Shown here piece by piece: positions 54,922 to 64,000 of a DNA stretch of 64,000 bases (position 1 is the first letter of the stretch; each line of letters opens with the position of its first letter). This stretch comes from Mesorhizobium sp. (GTDB lineage Bacteria > Pseudomonadota > Alphaproteobacteria > Rhizobiales > Rhizobiaceae): positions 184,963 through 248,962 of the forward strand of contig SAJS01000009.1 of NCBI GenBank assembly GCA_004017535.1, written 5' to 3'. Position numbers and translations under genes: made by a program. The notes under the pieces are model-generated. The model did not search any database. It saw only the letters and a list, made by a program, of their open reading frames with translations, and was not told the origin of the DNA.

Positions 54922-55811
54922 CCCAGCCGGCGCCTGCTGGAATCGTGAGGCCGAAGGGATTGCGTCACCGCTTGATGCGAATCCTTCTGTTTGCGGTGCT
55001 CGGCACCTTCTGCCTCTATTATCTGCTGCCGCTGTTCATCATGATGGCCACCTCGCTGAAGTCGCTCGACGAAATTCGAACCGGGACACTTGTGAGCTTG
55101 CCCAGGCAAATCACCTTCGACGCCTGGCTGAAGGCCTGGGGCTCGGCCTGCGTCGGCGTGCGGTGCGACGGGCTCAAGCCCTATATGTGGAACTCCGTCC
55201 TGATGGTGGTTCCCGCGGTGGCGATCTCGACCGCGCTAGGCGCCGTCAACGGGTACGCGCTGACCAAATGGCGCTTCCCAGGCGCCAACACGATCTTTGC
55301 GCTAATGCTGTTCGGGGCCTTCATTCCGTTCCAGGTGGTGCTGCTGCCGATGGCCCGCACGCTGGGCGTGCTGGGGCTGGCCGGTTCGGTCACTGGGCTC
55401 ATTCTCGTTCACACCGTCTACGGCTTGGCCTTCACGACGCTGTTCTTCCGCAACTTCTTCATGGGGGTATCGGACGGCATCGTGCAGGCCGCCAAGATCG
55501 ACGGCGCCGGATTCTTCGGCATCTTTTCCCAGATCGTGCTGCCCATGGCGCTGCCCGCGATCGTTGTCACGGTCATCTGGCAGTTCACCCAGATATGGAA
55601 TGACTTCCTGTTCGGCGTGGCCTTCACAGTCGGCGACAGCAATCCTGTGACTGTCGCGCTCAACAACGTCGTCAATACCTCAACGGGCGTGAAGGAATAC
55701 AATGTCGACATGGCGGCTGCGATCATCGCAGGGTTGCCGACGCTGCTCGTTTACGTATTGGCCGGCAAGTACTTCGTTCGCGGATTGGCTGCGGGAGCCG
55801 TCAAAGGATAA
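54918..55811 (+). CDS. ABC sugar transporter permease 2
   Basis: A 297-residue MalG/GtsC-type permease with six spans. The EAA loop is GIVQAAKIDGAGFFGIFSQI. I chose ATG 54918, which overlaps the stop of permease 1; the open frame extends to 54408 only as a shadow of the previous gene. The insert CVGVRCDGLKPY carries two Cys residues in the first periplasmic loop. The ATPase gene follows 3 bp later. Confidence 0.92.
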   Translation: MTQPAPAGIVRPKGLRHRLMRILLFAVLGTFCLYYLLPLFIMMATSLKSLDEIRTGTLVSLPRQITFDAWLKAWGSACVGVRCDGLKPYMWNSVLMVVPAVAISTALGAVNGYALTKWRFPGANTIFALMLFGAFIPFQVVLLPMARTLGVLGLAGSVTGLILVHTVYGLAFTTLFFRNFFMGVSDGIVQAAKIDGAGFFGIFSQIVLPMALPAIVVTVIWQFTQIWNDFLFGVAFTVGDSNPVTVALNNVVNTSTGVKEYNVDMAAAIIAGLPTLLVYVLAGKYFVRGLAAGAVKG

Positions 55812-55814
55812 ATC

Positions 55815-56933
55815 ATGGCCAGCATCCGGCTCGACAAGGTATGGAAGAAATTCGGCACGACCGAGGTGATCAAGGGGATCGACATGTCGATCCGCGAGGG
55901 CGAGTTCATCGTGCTGGTGGGCCCCTCGGGATGTGGGAAATCCACGCTGCTCAACCTGATCGCGGGCCTCGAAACTCTGAGCGGCGGTGAGATATTCATC
56001 GGCAGCGATCTGGTCAACGACATCCCGCCTAAAGACAGGGATATCGCGATGGTGTTCCAGTCCTACGCGCTTTATCCGACCAAGTCCGTGCGCGACAACA
56101 TGAACTTCGGCATGGTGACACGTCACGTGCCGCAGAGTGAGCAAACGGTGGCACTTGCCGAAGTGGCCGGGTTGCTCCACATCGAAACCTTGCTCGACCG
56201 CAAGCCGGGCCAGCTTTCCGGCGGCCAGCGCCAGCGGGTCGCGATGGGCCGTGCCCTGGTGCGCAAGCCGGCGGTCTTTTTGTTCGACGAGCCGTTGTCG
56301 AACCTGGATGCCAAGCTGCGCATCGAAATGCGCACCGAGATCAAGCGGCTCCATCAGCGCCTCGGCAAGACGATCGTCTATGTGACCCACGACCAGATCG
56401 AGGCGATGACGCTGGCCTCGCGCATCGCCGTGATGGACAACGGCCATATCCGCCAGTTCGGGTCGCCCGAGGATATTTATGAGAGGCCCGTCGATCTCTT
56501 CGTCGCGGGTTTCGTCGGATCTCCTTCGATGAATCTGTTCAAAGGACGCGTGGTCGAACAGAGCGGCCTCCGGCTACAGGTGGACGATCCGGCGGGAGCA
56601 GTCCACTTTCCAATCCCAAGAAACCTCCATGATGCCGCAAGGCCTTATCTCGGCCGCGAACTCATACTCGGCTTGAGGCCGGAGGCGATGGTTCGAGAGG
56701 GCGCGCACCGGCCTGGATCGGAGACCTTCTCGTTCGACCGGACGATCGACGTCGTCGAACCCACCGGCCCGGATACACTGCTTGTGTTCACCCTGGGCGG
56801 GATCGAGGCGATCGGACGGGTCGATCCGCAAGACAAGATTTCCGTGGGAACCAAATTCCGCTTCGATGTCGATATGGGTCGCGCCAAGATGTTCGATCCG
56901 GTGACAGGTCTTCATTTGGCGAGCGTCCATTGA
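55815..56933 (+). CDS. ABC sugar transporter ATPase (MalK/UgpC type)
   Basis: A 372-residue ATPase that energises the sugar importer. Walker A is [13 protein letters not shown], the signature [14 protein letters not shown], Walker [13 protein letters not shown] and the switch His is in VTHDQIEAM. The C-terminal regulatory part carries the TOBE-like domain typical of CUT1 transporters. It overlaps the PfkB gene, whose TTG start lies inside the stop region. Confidence 0.93.
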   Translation: MASIRLDKVWKKFGTTEVIKGIDMSIREGEFIVLVGPSGCGKSTLLNLIAGLETLSGGEIFIGSDLVNDIPPKDRDIAMVFQSYALYPTKSVRDNMNFGMVTRHVPQSEQTVALAEVAGLLHIETLLDRKPGQLSGGQRQRVAMGRALVRKPAVFLFDEPLSNLDAKLRIEMRTEIKRLHQRLGKTIVYVTHDQIEAMTLASRIAVMDNGHIRQFGSPEDIYERPVDLFVAGFVGSPSMNLFKGRVVEQSGLRLQVDDPAGAVHFPIPRNLHDAARPYLGRELILGLRPEAMVREGAHRPGSETFSFDRTIDVVEPTGPDTLLVFTLGGIEAIGRVDPQDKISVGTKFRFDVDMGRAKMFDPVTGLHLASVH

Positions 56934-57877
56934 AGTCGATCCTGACCATAACACTCAATCCGGCGGTCGATATATCGAGCGAGACGGAGACGGTGCGCCC
57001 GGTCCGCAAGGTCAGAACCTCCAATGTCAGGTATGATCCCGGCGGCGGCGGTATCAACGTCGCGCGCGTGATCACAGCTCTGGGAGGAGAGGCCGAAGCC
57101 TATTTTCTGGCGGGAGGAGAAACGGGCTCGCTGTTGACCCGCCTGCTGCAAGCCGAAGGGATAGCCAGTCACCTCATCCCGATCCAAGGTCAGACGAGGA
57201 TCAGCTTTATGGTTCGGGAGCGCAGCACCGGCCTCGAATATCGTTTTGTCCCCGAAGGACCTCCCGTGCAGCCTCGGGAATTGGAGCCTTGTCTGGATCT
57301 CGTTGCATCCCATAAGGGACAGTACGTCATCGCGAGCGGCAGCCTCCCCACGGATGCGCCTCCCGACATCTACGCTCGAATGGCGAAGCTGACATCTGCT
57401 CGCGGCGCGAAATTCATTCTCGACAGTTCCGGCATCGGGCTTCAAACGACGCTGAAGCAGTCGCGGTTGTATCTGGTGAAACCGAGCCTTGGGGAATTGG
57501 AGCAGTTCGTCGGCCGCAAGCTCGACGAGGCCGGTGTTCGCCAGGCTGCATCCGACATCGTGGCCAGCGGCGCGGCCGAGTTGGTTGCGATCACCATGGG
57601 GGTCGACGGCGCGCTCCTCGCCAGTGCCCGGGGTGTCCTGCGTGTGCCTGCGATCCATGTGCGCGTGCGCTCCGCCCTCGGCGCTGGCGACAGCTTCCTT
57701 GGAGCGATGGTTTGGGCACTTTCAGAAGGGCGGACTCCGGAGGAGGCATTCCGCTTGGGCATCGCCGCCGGTGCCGCCGCCGTCATGAAACCGGGCTTTG
57801 AGCTTTGCCGCCGCGAGGAAGTCCTGGCTCTCAACGCGGCCGCCTTATCCGCCGGCAGCGAGGGTCAAACGCGCTGA
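56930..57877 (+). CDS. pfkB: PfkB-family 6-phosphofructokinase
   Basis: A 315-residue sugar kinase of the ribokinase superfamily, close in motif order to Escherichia coli PfkB. It opens with [20 protein letters not shown], then [34 protein letters not shown] lies in the middle and the catalytic Asp is in [15 protein letters not shown] near residue 250. It phosphorylates fructose 6-phosphate, although tagatose 6-phosphate or fructose 1-phosphate are possible. It starts with TTG overlapping the ATPase stop. Rhizobia usually run glucose through the Entner-Doudoroff route and often lack PfkA, so this kinase in a transporter operon is notable. Confidence 0.87.
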   Translation: MKSILTITLNPAVDISSETETVRPVRKVRTSNVRYDPGGGGINVARVITALGGEAEAYFLAGGETGSLLTRLLQAEGIASHLIPIQGQTRISFMVRERSTGLEYRFVPEGPPVQPRELEPCLDLVASHKGQYVIASGSLPTDAPPDIYARMAKLTSARGAKFILDSSGIGLQTTLKQSRLYLVKPSLGELEQFVGRKLDEAGVRQAASDIVASGAAELVAITMGVDGALLASARGVLRVPAIHVRVRSALGAGDSFLGAMVWALSEGRTPEEAFRLGIAAGAAAVMKPGFELCRREEVLALNAAALSAGSEGQTR

Positions 57878-57905
57878 GTGAGGCGCGCAGCACGTGCCCA
57901 AATTT

Positions 57906-58898
57906 TCAAGACAAGAATTCTGCCCGGGACAATGCGACGGCTGCCCCACGCAGGCCCGCGTCAAGCGCCTTGATCACATAGATCGGTATCGGTGCCAGGA
58001 AGGACGAAAGGCGGCCCTTTGATTGATACTCCCTGTGGAAGAATGCCAGACGGAAAGCCGTCGCTTCCGACGGGTCGAACACTCTTGCGGGGATGCCACC
58101 GCCGAGATAGACGCCGCCGCGCGCGCTGTAGGCAAGGGCCATGTCCCCAGCAAAGCGGCCCAGCCATTTCTCGAGGTAGCCGAGGGACTCAAGCGCGAGA
58201 CGATCCTCGCCGTGCAGCGCCTGTTCCACGATCTCAGGCGCTGACGTCAGTTCCGCCGCGACACCCCGCGTCTCCGCCAATGCCGTGTAAATCCTGACAA
58301 GGGCCGGACCGGAAATCAGACGTTCCGCCGAGATGTGTGCCTCGTCCTTCGCGATGAGCTTGATAAGCGAGAGTTCATCCGCATCTTCGGCTGCGAAGGA
58401 AATGTGGCCGCCTTCGCTGGGAACGGCGATCCACCCCGATGGAGAGAAGACAAGCCCGGCAACTCCAAGGCCAGTGCCTGGTCCAAGCACCACCTTGGGC
58501 GCGTGATCAACCGGGTCTCCTCCCCCGATCTTGAGAAGATCGTGTGGGCCCAGGAAGGGCAGGACAAGCGCGAGCGCTTCGAAATCATTGACCGCGTGGA
58601 CGTATTTCGCGCCAGTCGCCAGGCACAGATCCTTGCGCGAGAAGGACCAGGGCAGGTTGGTCATGCGGATCGTCTCGTCCGACACAGGGCCGGCAATGGC
58701 GAAGCCGGCAAGGGACGGCCGGTGCGGGATGCAATCCAGATAAGCTTTGATCGTGGCTTGGAGCGAAGGAAACATGTCGCACCGGAAGGCGGCGAAATGG
58801 TCGATCGTGAGTTCGTCGATGTCAGCGATCGCAAATCGTGCGTTGGTGCCGCCTATGTCGGCCACAAGGGCGGTGCGGGATTTGATGGTGGAAGCCAT
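57906..58898 (-). CDS. glk: Glucokinase
   Basis: A 330-residue glucokinase that phosphorylates imported glucose. Seen: the phosphate-binding LVADIGGTNARFAIADI near the N-terminus, the sugar-contact TGAKYVHAVNDFEALAL, and the adenosine-side GPGTGLGVAGLVF and VPSEGGHISFA. It is convergent with the transporter-pfkB operon, 28 bp apart, so uptake, phosphorylation and the PFK step are encoded together. A possible FNR-type site lies 108 bp upstream of its start. Confidence 0.92.
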   Translation of the reverse strand: MASTIKSRTALVADIGGTNARFAIADIDELTIDHFAAFRCDMFPSLQATIKAYLDCIPHRPSLAGFAIAGPVSDETIRMTNLPWSFSRKDLCLATGAKYVHAVNDFEALALVLPFLGPHDLLKIGGGDPVDHAPKVVLGPGTGLGVAGLVFSPSGWIAVPSEGGHISFAAEDADELSLIKLIAKDEAHISAERLISGPALVRIYTALAETRGVAAELTSAPEIVEQALHGEDRLALESLGYLEKWLGRFAGDMALAYSARGGVYLGGGIPARVFDPSEATAFRLAFFHREYQSKGRLSSFLAPIPIYVIKALDAGLRGAAVALSRAEFLS

Positions 58899-59006
58899 GA
58901 TTGCCGTGCTCGATCCAAGATTACGGTACGATCAGGCGTTAGAGGCGCGTTTCGCCAAGACACCCGGACCAAAAACAAACGCTTAGCATAGGCGTCCGAC
59001 GCCATC

Positions 59007-59020
59007 TTGATTCATGTCAA
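59007..59020 (-). promoter_or_regulatory. FNR/FixK-type site (TTGAT/GTCAA)
   Basis: TTGAT-TCAT-GTCAA lies 108 bp upstream of the glucokinase start, just beyond the end of the second L,D-transpeptidase gene. The match is good but the distance is long. Confidence 0.45.
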
Positions 59021-59047
59021 AAGGCCATTCGTCCTGCGCGTGCGCCG

Positions 59048-59473
59048 TCAGCGCCTGATCGTTATCACGGTTGATCCCCGGCCATACGATCTCACCAGAC
59101 CAAACAGGATTCGGGCATTGTCTGGATGAAGCCGGACGCATCCGTGTGAAACCGGGCGGCCCAGTCGTCTGATCTCCCAGGTGCCGTGAATTGCATACCC
59201 GCCATAGAAGAAGATCGAGTAGGGCATAGGAGCACTGTCGTATTTGCTTGAATACCAGACCCGCTCAAGCCGGATGGGATGGAATTGCCCGGTTGGGGTA
59301 CGATACCCCCGCCGGGCGGTGGACACCAACCATCTGTAGTTAAAGAGACCGTCGACTTTCACGGTCATGGTTTGCTCGGAGAGATTGATCAGGATGCCAA
59401 GCTGTGCCGCGTGAGCGGCGCGAGGGCACCACATCGCAACCATAAAAACAAGCACGAATGCGGACAGGCGCAC
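59048..59473 (-). CDS. L,D-transpeptidase, YkuD domain, second copy
   Basis: A 141-residue periplasmic enzyme starting at GTG. The signal peptide is MRLSAFVLVFMVAMWCPRAA, then HAAQ. Nucleophile Cys112 is in VSHGCVRLHPDNA, and the catalytic His in YAIHGTWEI. It shares the VWYSSKYDSAPMP signature with the copy at 9778-10233 but is shorter and ends in GSTVITIRR. An FNR-type site lies upstream, unlike the first copy, which suggests cell-wall remodelling under low oxygen. Confidence 0.88.
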   Translation of the reverse strand: MRLSAFVLVFMVAMWCPRAAHAAQLGILINLSEQTMTVKVDGLFNYRWLVSTARRGYRTPTGQFHPIRLERVWYSSKYDSAPMPYSIFFYGGYAIHGTWEIRRLGRPVSHGCVRLHPDNARILFGLVRSYGRGSTVITIRR

Positions 59474-59547
59474 GACGGCAATCCTTCGGCCAGGGAATTC
59501 TGAGAGTAATTTGCCGCAATCGATGACGATCGACGCGGAGTCGCGCC

Positions 59548-59561
59548 TTGATCCAAATCAT
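59548..59561 (-). promoter_or_regulatory. FNR/FixK-type site (one mismatch)
   Basis: TTGAT-CCAA-ATCAT ends 74 bp upstream of the second L,D-transpeptidase gene. Confidence 0.5.
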
Positions 59562-59695
59562 TTTTTGGTTGCAGTGGCGGAAGCGGCGCAAGCACGGAAC
59601 CCTCCGAATGTGCAATACGCTATGTCGGTCTGATCGCCGAGGGGCTGGTTAAGTACCTACCTGAAGTAGCGGGTCGTATGCGCGAATGTAGCGGT

Positions 59696-59709
59696 TTGAT
59701 CCAACTCAA
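59696..59709 (+). promoter_or_regulatory. FNR/FixK-type site (one mismatch)
   Basis: TTGAT-CCAA-CTCAA ends 71 bp before the frameshifted universal stress protein gene at 59781. With the site at 59548 it makes a divergent pair serving the two outward-facing genes. Confidence 0.5.
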
Positions 59710-59780
59710 AGCGCTTCCGCGAGTCTGGCGGTTCAATGCCGGATGCCTCTGAGACGTCTAAAGCGGGATGGGAGCGAGCG

Positions 59781-60561
59781 ATGAGCTACAAGGATATTCT
59801 GGTCTTTCTCGACGGTTCCACCGACAACGACGCGCGAATGGAGTTTGCCTTCTCGCTGGCACGAGCTCATGGCGCAAGGCTGACGGGTGTCGACGTCGAT
59901 GCGGCTGCTGCCTTTGAGGGTGAGTGGGCCGAGCGCGCGAAATCGCTTGCAGGAGACATTCCATGCCGGCGCCAATCGCTCGGACGTGCGCGTCCGATAT
60001 AAAATCGCGGATCGGGATGCGGCGGGATGGAAGGACTTCTACGCGCACTATGCGGATCTGCTGATCGCTACGCAGCCCAACCAGGAGGCTTTTGGCAGAG
60101 TCCTCTCCGGAGTGCCTGAGCAGGTCCTGATCACGGCGGGGGTGCCGATGATCGTGCTGCCGCAAGGATGGAGGCCGCGGCCCATCGGCAAGGAAGTCGT
60201 AATCGCGTGGTCGCCCAGCGCTCAGGCCACGCGCGTGATGCACGATGCCATGCCGATCCTCGCCAGCGCGCAGAAAGTGACAGCGTTTGCATTCGACCCG
60301 CCCGCCGATAGGGAGGACGCGGACCTTGAGATGCTTCGTGAGCATCTGCTTGCCCATGGGGTCAAGATCGATGTCGACAAGTGGTCTAACGCCGGCGACC
60401 TGTCGCCGATCGAGGCATTGTTTGCCTCTCCTGCATTGGAGGAGGCAGATCTTATCGTGGCCGGGGCCTACAGTCATTCTCGGTTCCGCGAAGCCTTGTT
60501 CGGCGGAATGACCAAATCCTTGCTCCAGCAATTCTCACTGCCGGTGCTGGTGTCGCACTGA
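59781..60561 (+). pseudogene. Tandem universal stress protein gene with one frameshift
   Basis: The first part (from ATG 59781) reads MSYKDILVFLDGSTDNDARM and continues to EGEWAERAKS near 59945. There the frame must change by one base to continue as RLQETFHAGANRSDVRVRY, IADRDAAGWKDFYAHYADLL and, at the end, VAGAYSHSRFREALFGGMTK with stop at 60561. Joined, it gives a tandem Usp protein of about 260 residues like the intact one at 35841. Without the shift the product stops after 73 residues. The cause may be a lesion or a sequencing error. Confidence 0.75.
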
Positions 60562-60693
60562 ACGGGTGCAAACCGGGAAACGCAGACTTGGCGACTGCCG
60601 CAGGCACTCGGTTGTTCTGCTCGCGCGATCACATCGATCAGCAGAAAAGAGCAACGGTCCTACAGCGAAGCGGGGATTGAGAATTCGACGAAG

Positions 60694-61320
60694 TCACCCG
60701 CGCTCATCGGGCAAATCCATGGCGATTGCCATCCTTATAAGGTCTGGGAGGCTCTTGGCCTGCATCTTCGACATGACGTTGGCGCGATGAATCTCCACAG
60801 TTCGCGGGTTGATGTCGAGATCATAGGCAATGGTCTTGTTCGACAGTCCCCCGACCAAGCCCGACAGGACTTCACGCTCCCGCTCCGACAATTGCTCGAG
60901 TCGGGACAGAAGTGCTGAAGTGTCATCATCTTCCTTGGCAGTTCCGTCGAAACTGCTTGCCGCGCGTTTGATGGCATCGACCAGCACATCGTCCTCGAAC
61001 GGTTTTTCGATGAAGTCGATGGCACCTGCTCTCATCGCTGCCACGGCCATCGGTACATCGCCGCGACCTGTCACGACGATTGAGGGCATCATTGCCCCCA
61101 TCTCGTTAAGCCGCTCCAGGAGTTCAACACCGTTCATGTCGGGCATGCCCAGATCGGTGACGAGACATGCGTTGCCCGCGCCGGGGGCGGCAGCAAGGAA
61201 ACTTGTCGCTGAATCGTGAACACGCACGTTGAAACCCATCACACTCAGCAGGAATCCGAGGGACCTGCGGACCGGCTCCTCATCGTCCACGATGTGGACC
61301 ACATAGGTGTCAGTTTGCAC
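60694..61320 (-). CDS. fixJ: FixJ-type response regulator
   Basis: A 208-residue regulator. The receiver has Asp12/Asp13, phospho-acceptor Asp56 ([11 protein letters not shown]) and the conserved Lys in [11 protein letters not shown]. The LuxR-type helix-turn-helix domain (about 140-203) contains [20 protein letters not shown] and [19 protein letters not shown]. In rhizobia FixJ, phosphorylated by FixL at low oxygen, activates fixK and nifA. Its start overlaps the 3' end of the kinase gene by 11 bases, so the pair is one operon with fixL first. Neither fixK nor nifA is in the window. Confidence 0.87.
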   Translation of the reverse strand: MQTDTYVVHIVDDEEPVRRSLGFLLSVMGFNVRVHDSATSFLAAAPGAGNACLVTDLGMPDMNGVELLERLNEMGAMMPSIVVTGRGDVPMAVAAMRAGAIDFIEKPFEDDVLVDAIKRAASSFDGTAKEDDDTSALLSRLEQLSEREREVLSGLVGGLSNKTIAYDLDINPRTVEIHRANVMSKMQAKSLPDLIRMAIAMDLPDERG

Positions 61321-62815
61321 TTGGCGCCTCTTCCGTCGCTATAGGTAGGGACAACCGGAACGTCGCCCCGCCGTTTCCATTTCTGCGAGCCCCTATCTCG
61401 CCGCCGTGCGCCTCGACGATGCGCTTGGAGATTGAAAGCCCGATTCCCATGCCGCTGGCCTTGCTGGTGACGAAAGGCTGGAACAGATTGGCCGCGATGT
61501 CGTTCGAGATTCCCGGTCCGGTGTCCGCCACTTCGATCAACATATGTCCGTCGTCGCGCGTCGTGCGGACAATCAACTCGCGCTTGGCGCTGTCGCGCAT
61601 CGCCTCCATGGCATTGCGCATCAAGTTGATCAAAACCTGTTGGATTTGAACCCGGTCGACCAGAACCTCCCCGGTATCAGGAGCGAATTCGAAGACCGAG
61701 CGCACGCCTTGCTCGCGAGATCCGACGAGCGCCAAAGCACCTGCCTCCTCGATCAGCTTGTGCAGATCCTCGGGCGACCTCTCCGTCTCGCCGCGCGTGA
61801 CGAATTCGCGCAGGTGGCGGATAATACCTCCGGCTCTAAGCGACTGCTTCGCTATCTCCTCGAGCGCGACCGTTAGAGGCTCGGCTCTCGTTTCATCCAG
61901 AGCCTTTAGAAGGCGGACGCAGCCTTGCGAATAGTTTGCAATGGCCGACAGAGGCTGGTTGAGCTCGTGGGCGAGCGTCGAGGCCATTTCGCCAAGTTCG
62001 TTCAGGCGGGCGAGGCGGGCCAGTTCGCTTTGGAGTTCCTGCAACCGCGCTTCAGATTCCTCACGTTCAGTGAGGTCTTGAATGAAGCCGGTGAAGAACC
62101 TCCCCGCGGCGGATTTCATCTCGCCGACAGACAGCTTCATCGGAAAAGTCGATCCATCCTTCCTGCGTCCGACGACCACGCGGTCCACACCAATAATGCG
62201 CTTCTCACCGGTCGCCAGATATCGCTCTATGTAGCCGTCATGCTGGCTTTGATAAGGCTCCGGCATAAGAAGGCGGACATTGCGGTTGAGAACCTCCGCC
62301 TGCGTATAGCCGAACTGTCGAACCGCCGCGGCGCTGAAGGAGGTGATCAGTCCCTTCTCGTCGATCACGACGGTAGCATCGGGAACTGTATCCAAGATCG
62401 ATCTGAGATGGGCTTCTCGCGATATTAGCTCTGCTTCGGTTCTATCAAGCGCCCGGCGCGCATGATGCAACATCTCTCCCATCCAGGCGATCGTGAGCCC
62501 GACTAGTCCGAACACAGCAGCCTGCAACCAACCGACTTGGTCGAAGCCGGTGAAGTAGGCCGCGGAGGCGAAGGAAAGAAGGGCCGCGACCACGCCAGGG
62601 CCGATGCCGCCCAGGATAGCCGCGATCAGGATAGCAGGAATGAAAAGCACGAAGGCAAGCGTAGTCCCGAGGATACTGCTCAATCCGAGCCGAATGACAA
62701 ACACGACGGCCACCACAGCCATCGCAAGCAGATATCCGTTCAGGCTTTCAAAGCGACGCGAAAACGCAGCCTGAAGCAAGCGGCCCTGCAGTCCCGGGAT
62801 GTCCCTCGCTGGCAC
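61310..62815 (-). CDS. fixL: FixL-type oxygen-sensing histidine kinase
   Basis: A 501-residue membrane kinase. Four hydrophobic segments (about 26-110) anchor it. A haem-type PAS domain follows (about 135-255), with His192 in [16 protein letters not shown] at the place of the FixL haem ligand, and Arg198 and Arg212 (RIIGVDR) at the oxygen-contact positions. HisKA contains His283 ([16 protein letters not shown]), and the ATPase domain ends with [16 protein letters not shown]. Conservation of the haem pocket supports true oxygen sensing rather than a generic PAS kinase. Coupled to fixJ, it is the likely top of the control chain for the island. Confidence 0.88.
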   Translation of the reverse strand: MPARDIPGLQGRLLQAAFSRRFESLNGYLLAMAVVAVVFVIRLGLSSILGTTLAFVLFIPAILIAAILGGIGPGVVAALLSFASAAYFTGFDQVGWLQAAVFGLVGLTIAWMGEMLHHARRALDRTEAELISREAHLRSILDTVPDATVVIDEKGLITSFSAAAVRQFGYTQAEVLNRNVRLLMPEPYQSQHDGYIERYLATGEKRIIGVDRVVVGRRKDGSTFPMKLSVGEMKSAAGRFFTGFIQDLTEREESEARLQELQSELARLARLNELGEMASTLAHELNQPLSAIANYSQGCVRLLKALDETRAEPLTVALEEIAKQSLRAGGIIRHLREFVTRGETERSPEDLHKLIEEAGALALVGSREQGVRSVFEFAPDTGEVLVDRVQIQQVLINLMRNAMEAMRDSAKRELIVRTTRDDGHMLIEVADTGPGISNDIAANLFQPFVTSKASGMGIGLSISKRIVEAHGGEIGARRNGNGGATFRLSLPIATEEAPSAN

Positions 62816-63068
62816 CGATCTGCCTTTCCGTTAGCAAGCGCGCCGCCGAAGTAGGCGCTTCAATACCGCTTTCGCCAGAATCGCGCGCACCTTATAGGTT
62901 GAGAACGTGAGCGTGTTTGTTCGATGGCAAAGATAATCCACCTTGCACTCACTGCAAGCACTATGGACTACGAGGAGGAGGGGGGGCTTCTTCCGCTCAA
63001 GCTAATCAAATAGTTGCGGGCAATAGCTACGCCGGCATTCGCCGGGATCGCGTTGCTCAAGACCGGGA

Positions 63069-63082
63069 TTGACCCCGATCAA
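63069..63082. promoter_or_regulatory. FNR/FixK-type site without an intact gene
   Basis: TTGAC-CCCG-ATCAA matches well, but no intact gene starts nearby. The decayed segment at 63132 begins 49 bp further on, so the site may have served a lost gene. Confidence 0.4.
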
Positions 63083-63131
63083 CGTATTTGTCCGCAGGAT
63101 CAACTACAGACCGGGACTGGCTAAAGGCCTC

Positions 63132-63420
63132 ATGGCCGGCGATGCCGAATCCGCAGAAACGATGCGGGATTTGATTGAAACAGTGGCGGTGTTTCGCGAT
63201 CCGTTGAGGCCAGGGGGGTCGAAGTCGAAGCCACCGGACGTCTAACCGCACTCCTGGGCGAAAAAGCGTTCCCCAACGGCGTCAGAGCGTCGGGGGGAAG
63301 TGGTAGCGGGAGAGTGCTACCGCCGATGCAGCGTTGCAACCGAATTCGTCTGTTGACCGGACTTCGCAAGCAGGGTGGACAGGTTCAAAATCGTGTTCCC
63401 GCAACCAAATCTATCATAAA
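63132..63420 (+). pseudogene. Possible recombinase C-terminal remnant
   Basis: The frame from 63132 reads AGDAESAETMRDLIETVAVF and RDPLRPGG. After a slip in a run of six G at 63213-63218 it continues VEVEATGRLTALLGEKAFPN and GVRASGGSGSG. This order of helix, charged strand and Gly-rich end reminds me of the tails of rhizobial site-specific recombinases. The judgement is from memory and weak. The position next to a tRNA gene fits an integrase remnant. Confidence 0.3.
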
Positions 63421-63790
63421 TCAATAACCGTTCCGGTCTAAGGCGGTTATTGCGCGCCCGACACCAACGGTGCCCACCAACCGATGCCATCGAAGAGTGT
63501 CCCGCCAAGGGCCGCGCCGTCAGTGATCGCAAGCTGTATCACCGCGACCTGGAGCCCGTCGCCTTCAATCGATCCCGCGCAGATGCCGCAACATATGCGC
63601 AGAGGAATCTAGCTCGCCTGAAACGGCAGCATCACCTCATTGACTGGCCGATACCGGAACGTCCGCTGTCGGCCCTATTTCAGCCGTTCACCGACAAGCT
63701 ATAAGTAGGTCGCTCGATGGCCTGAAGCTTGAAGGTCCGTAAAATTCGCCGAACTTTACGGCGAATTCGAAGCCAAGCCATTGAAAAGCC

Positions 63791-63867
63791 TGGTGATCCC
63801 GACAGGAATCGAACCTGTGACCTACAGATTAGGAATCTGCCGCTCTATCCTACTGAGCTACGGGACC
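63791..63867 (-). tRNA. tRNA-Arg (anticodon CCT)
   Basis: On the minus strand the sequence folds as a 77-base tRNA. The acceptor stem is GGTCCCG with CGGGATC, the D arm is GCTCAGTAGGATAGAGC, the anticodon arm GCAGA-TTCCTAA-TCTGT has anticodon CCT, the T arm is ACAGGTTCGAATCCTGT, and CCA is encoded. All arms pair. It decodes AGG. Its 3' end points toward the island, the side where integrating elements usually insert. Confidence 0.95.
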
Positions 63868-63938
63868 ACGCGGCCCGACACATAAACGCTTCGGACCGGT
63901 TCGCCAAGAGGAGTCTGAAAGCCGTGTCGTAAGCACAT

Positions 63939-64000
63939 GAGTTGTCCGGGTTAGGTAGCACAGGAGTTGTCCGGTTTTATCGCCAGCGAATGGAGGCTGG
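63939..64000. mobile_element. Possible insertion-sequence edge
   Basis: GAGTTGTCCGG occurs twice, at 63939-63949 and 63964-63974, and the second copy runs into TTTTATCGCCAGCGAATGGA at the window end. Short repeated TGTCCGG ends are common at transposon termini. Nothing more can be said without the sequence to the right. Confidence 0.25.

Larger units (their letters stand above)
62816..63790. other. Gene-poor region between fixL and the tRNA gene
   Basis: About 975 bases without an intact, recognisable gene. It contains the inverted repeat CTTGCA-CTCAC-TGCAAG at 62942-62958, 127 bp upstream of fixL, an isolated FNR-type site at 63069, a decayed coding segment at 63132-63420, and an 84-codon frame at 63450-63704 that I cannot assign. 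This mix suits the edge of an integrated element next to the tRNA gene. Confidence 0.5.

Noticed and set aside
63450-63704. Open frame of 84 codons near the tRNA gene
   Set aside because: No clear ribosome-binding site and no recognisable motif; it lies in a decayed region, so I did not call it a gene.
63729-63932. Open frame of 67 codons over the tRNA gene
   Set aside because: It reads through tRNA-Arg and gives the familiar spurious peptide seen when tRNA sequence is translated.

Overview
The window (about 63% GC) reads as a chromosomal segment of an alphaproteobacterium of the Rhizobiales, most like Mesorhizobium. This is inferred from gene content (FixL/FixJ pair, polyhydroxybutyrate-cycle genes, PotB-type transporter, small rhizobial hypothetical proteins) and from short palindromic intergenic repeats. 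No database search was possible.

The left half (1-31 kb) is ordinary housekeeping and accessory metabolism. It holds a polyamine-type ABC permease, a class III aminotransferase and a Rieske oxygenase. The aminotransferase and the oxygenase share a nearly identical 17-bp operator. Next come a hybrid histidine kinase with two divergent OmpR-type regulators (one with a degenerate receiver), an L,D-transpeptidase, an RND efflux pair with its TetR regulator, a Pit phosphate transporter, and the patatin / acetoacetate decarboxylase / 3-hydroxybutyrate dehydrogenase group. ChrB/ChrA chromate genes, an ECF sigma / anti-sigma pair and a cyclase-FHA protein follow. From 25.9 to 31.7 kb the DNA is partly decayed: a PD-(D/E)XK-like pseudogene, a dipZ deletion remnant and an ohr stub lie among two alpha/beta hydrolases and an OmpR/EnvZ-type pair.

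The right half (about 31.8-61 kb) is the most coherent and interesting part. Nearly every transcription unit is preceded, usually 52-79 bp before the start codon, by an FNR/FixK-type site (TTGAT/C-N4-ATCAA or a one-mismatch version). The genes behind these sites are small lipoproteins, possibly a PRPP synthetase, an APH-fold kinase, an orphan helix-hairpin-helix protein, three universal stress proteins (two frameshifted), a HlyD / RbbA-like / ABC-2 exporter, PEP synthase with a CBS-BON protein, a YbhN-family membrane protein, a nitroreductase, a hibernation factor fused to a cold-shock domain with a host-attachment protein and a CheB-Zn-ribbon protein, a glucose-type ABC transporter with PfkB and glucokinase, and a second L,D-transpeptidase. 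The cluster ends with fixJ and fixL, whose PAS domain keeps the haem-ligand histidine. I read it as a low-oxygen persistence island controlled by FixLJ and a FixK/FNR protein encoded elsewhere. It resembles the mycobacterial DosR dormancy regulon in function, since that regulon also includes Usp, CBS, nitroreductase and PfkB genes. The control is inferred from sites and gene content, not demonstrated.

The right end carries a tRNA-Arg(CCT), a possible decayed recombinase tail and the edge of what may be an insertion sequence, so the island may have a mobile-element boundary there. Several island genes have frameshifts (rbbA-like, two usp genes, a DUF3775 gene), which is either real decay or sequencing error.
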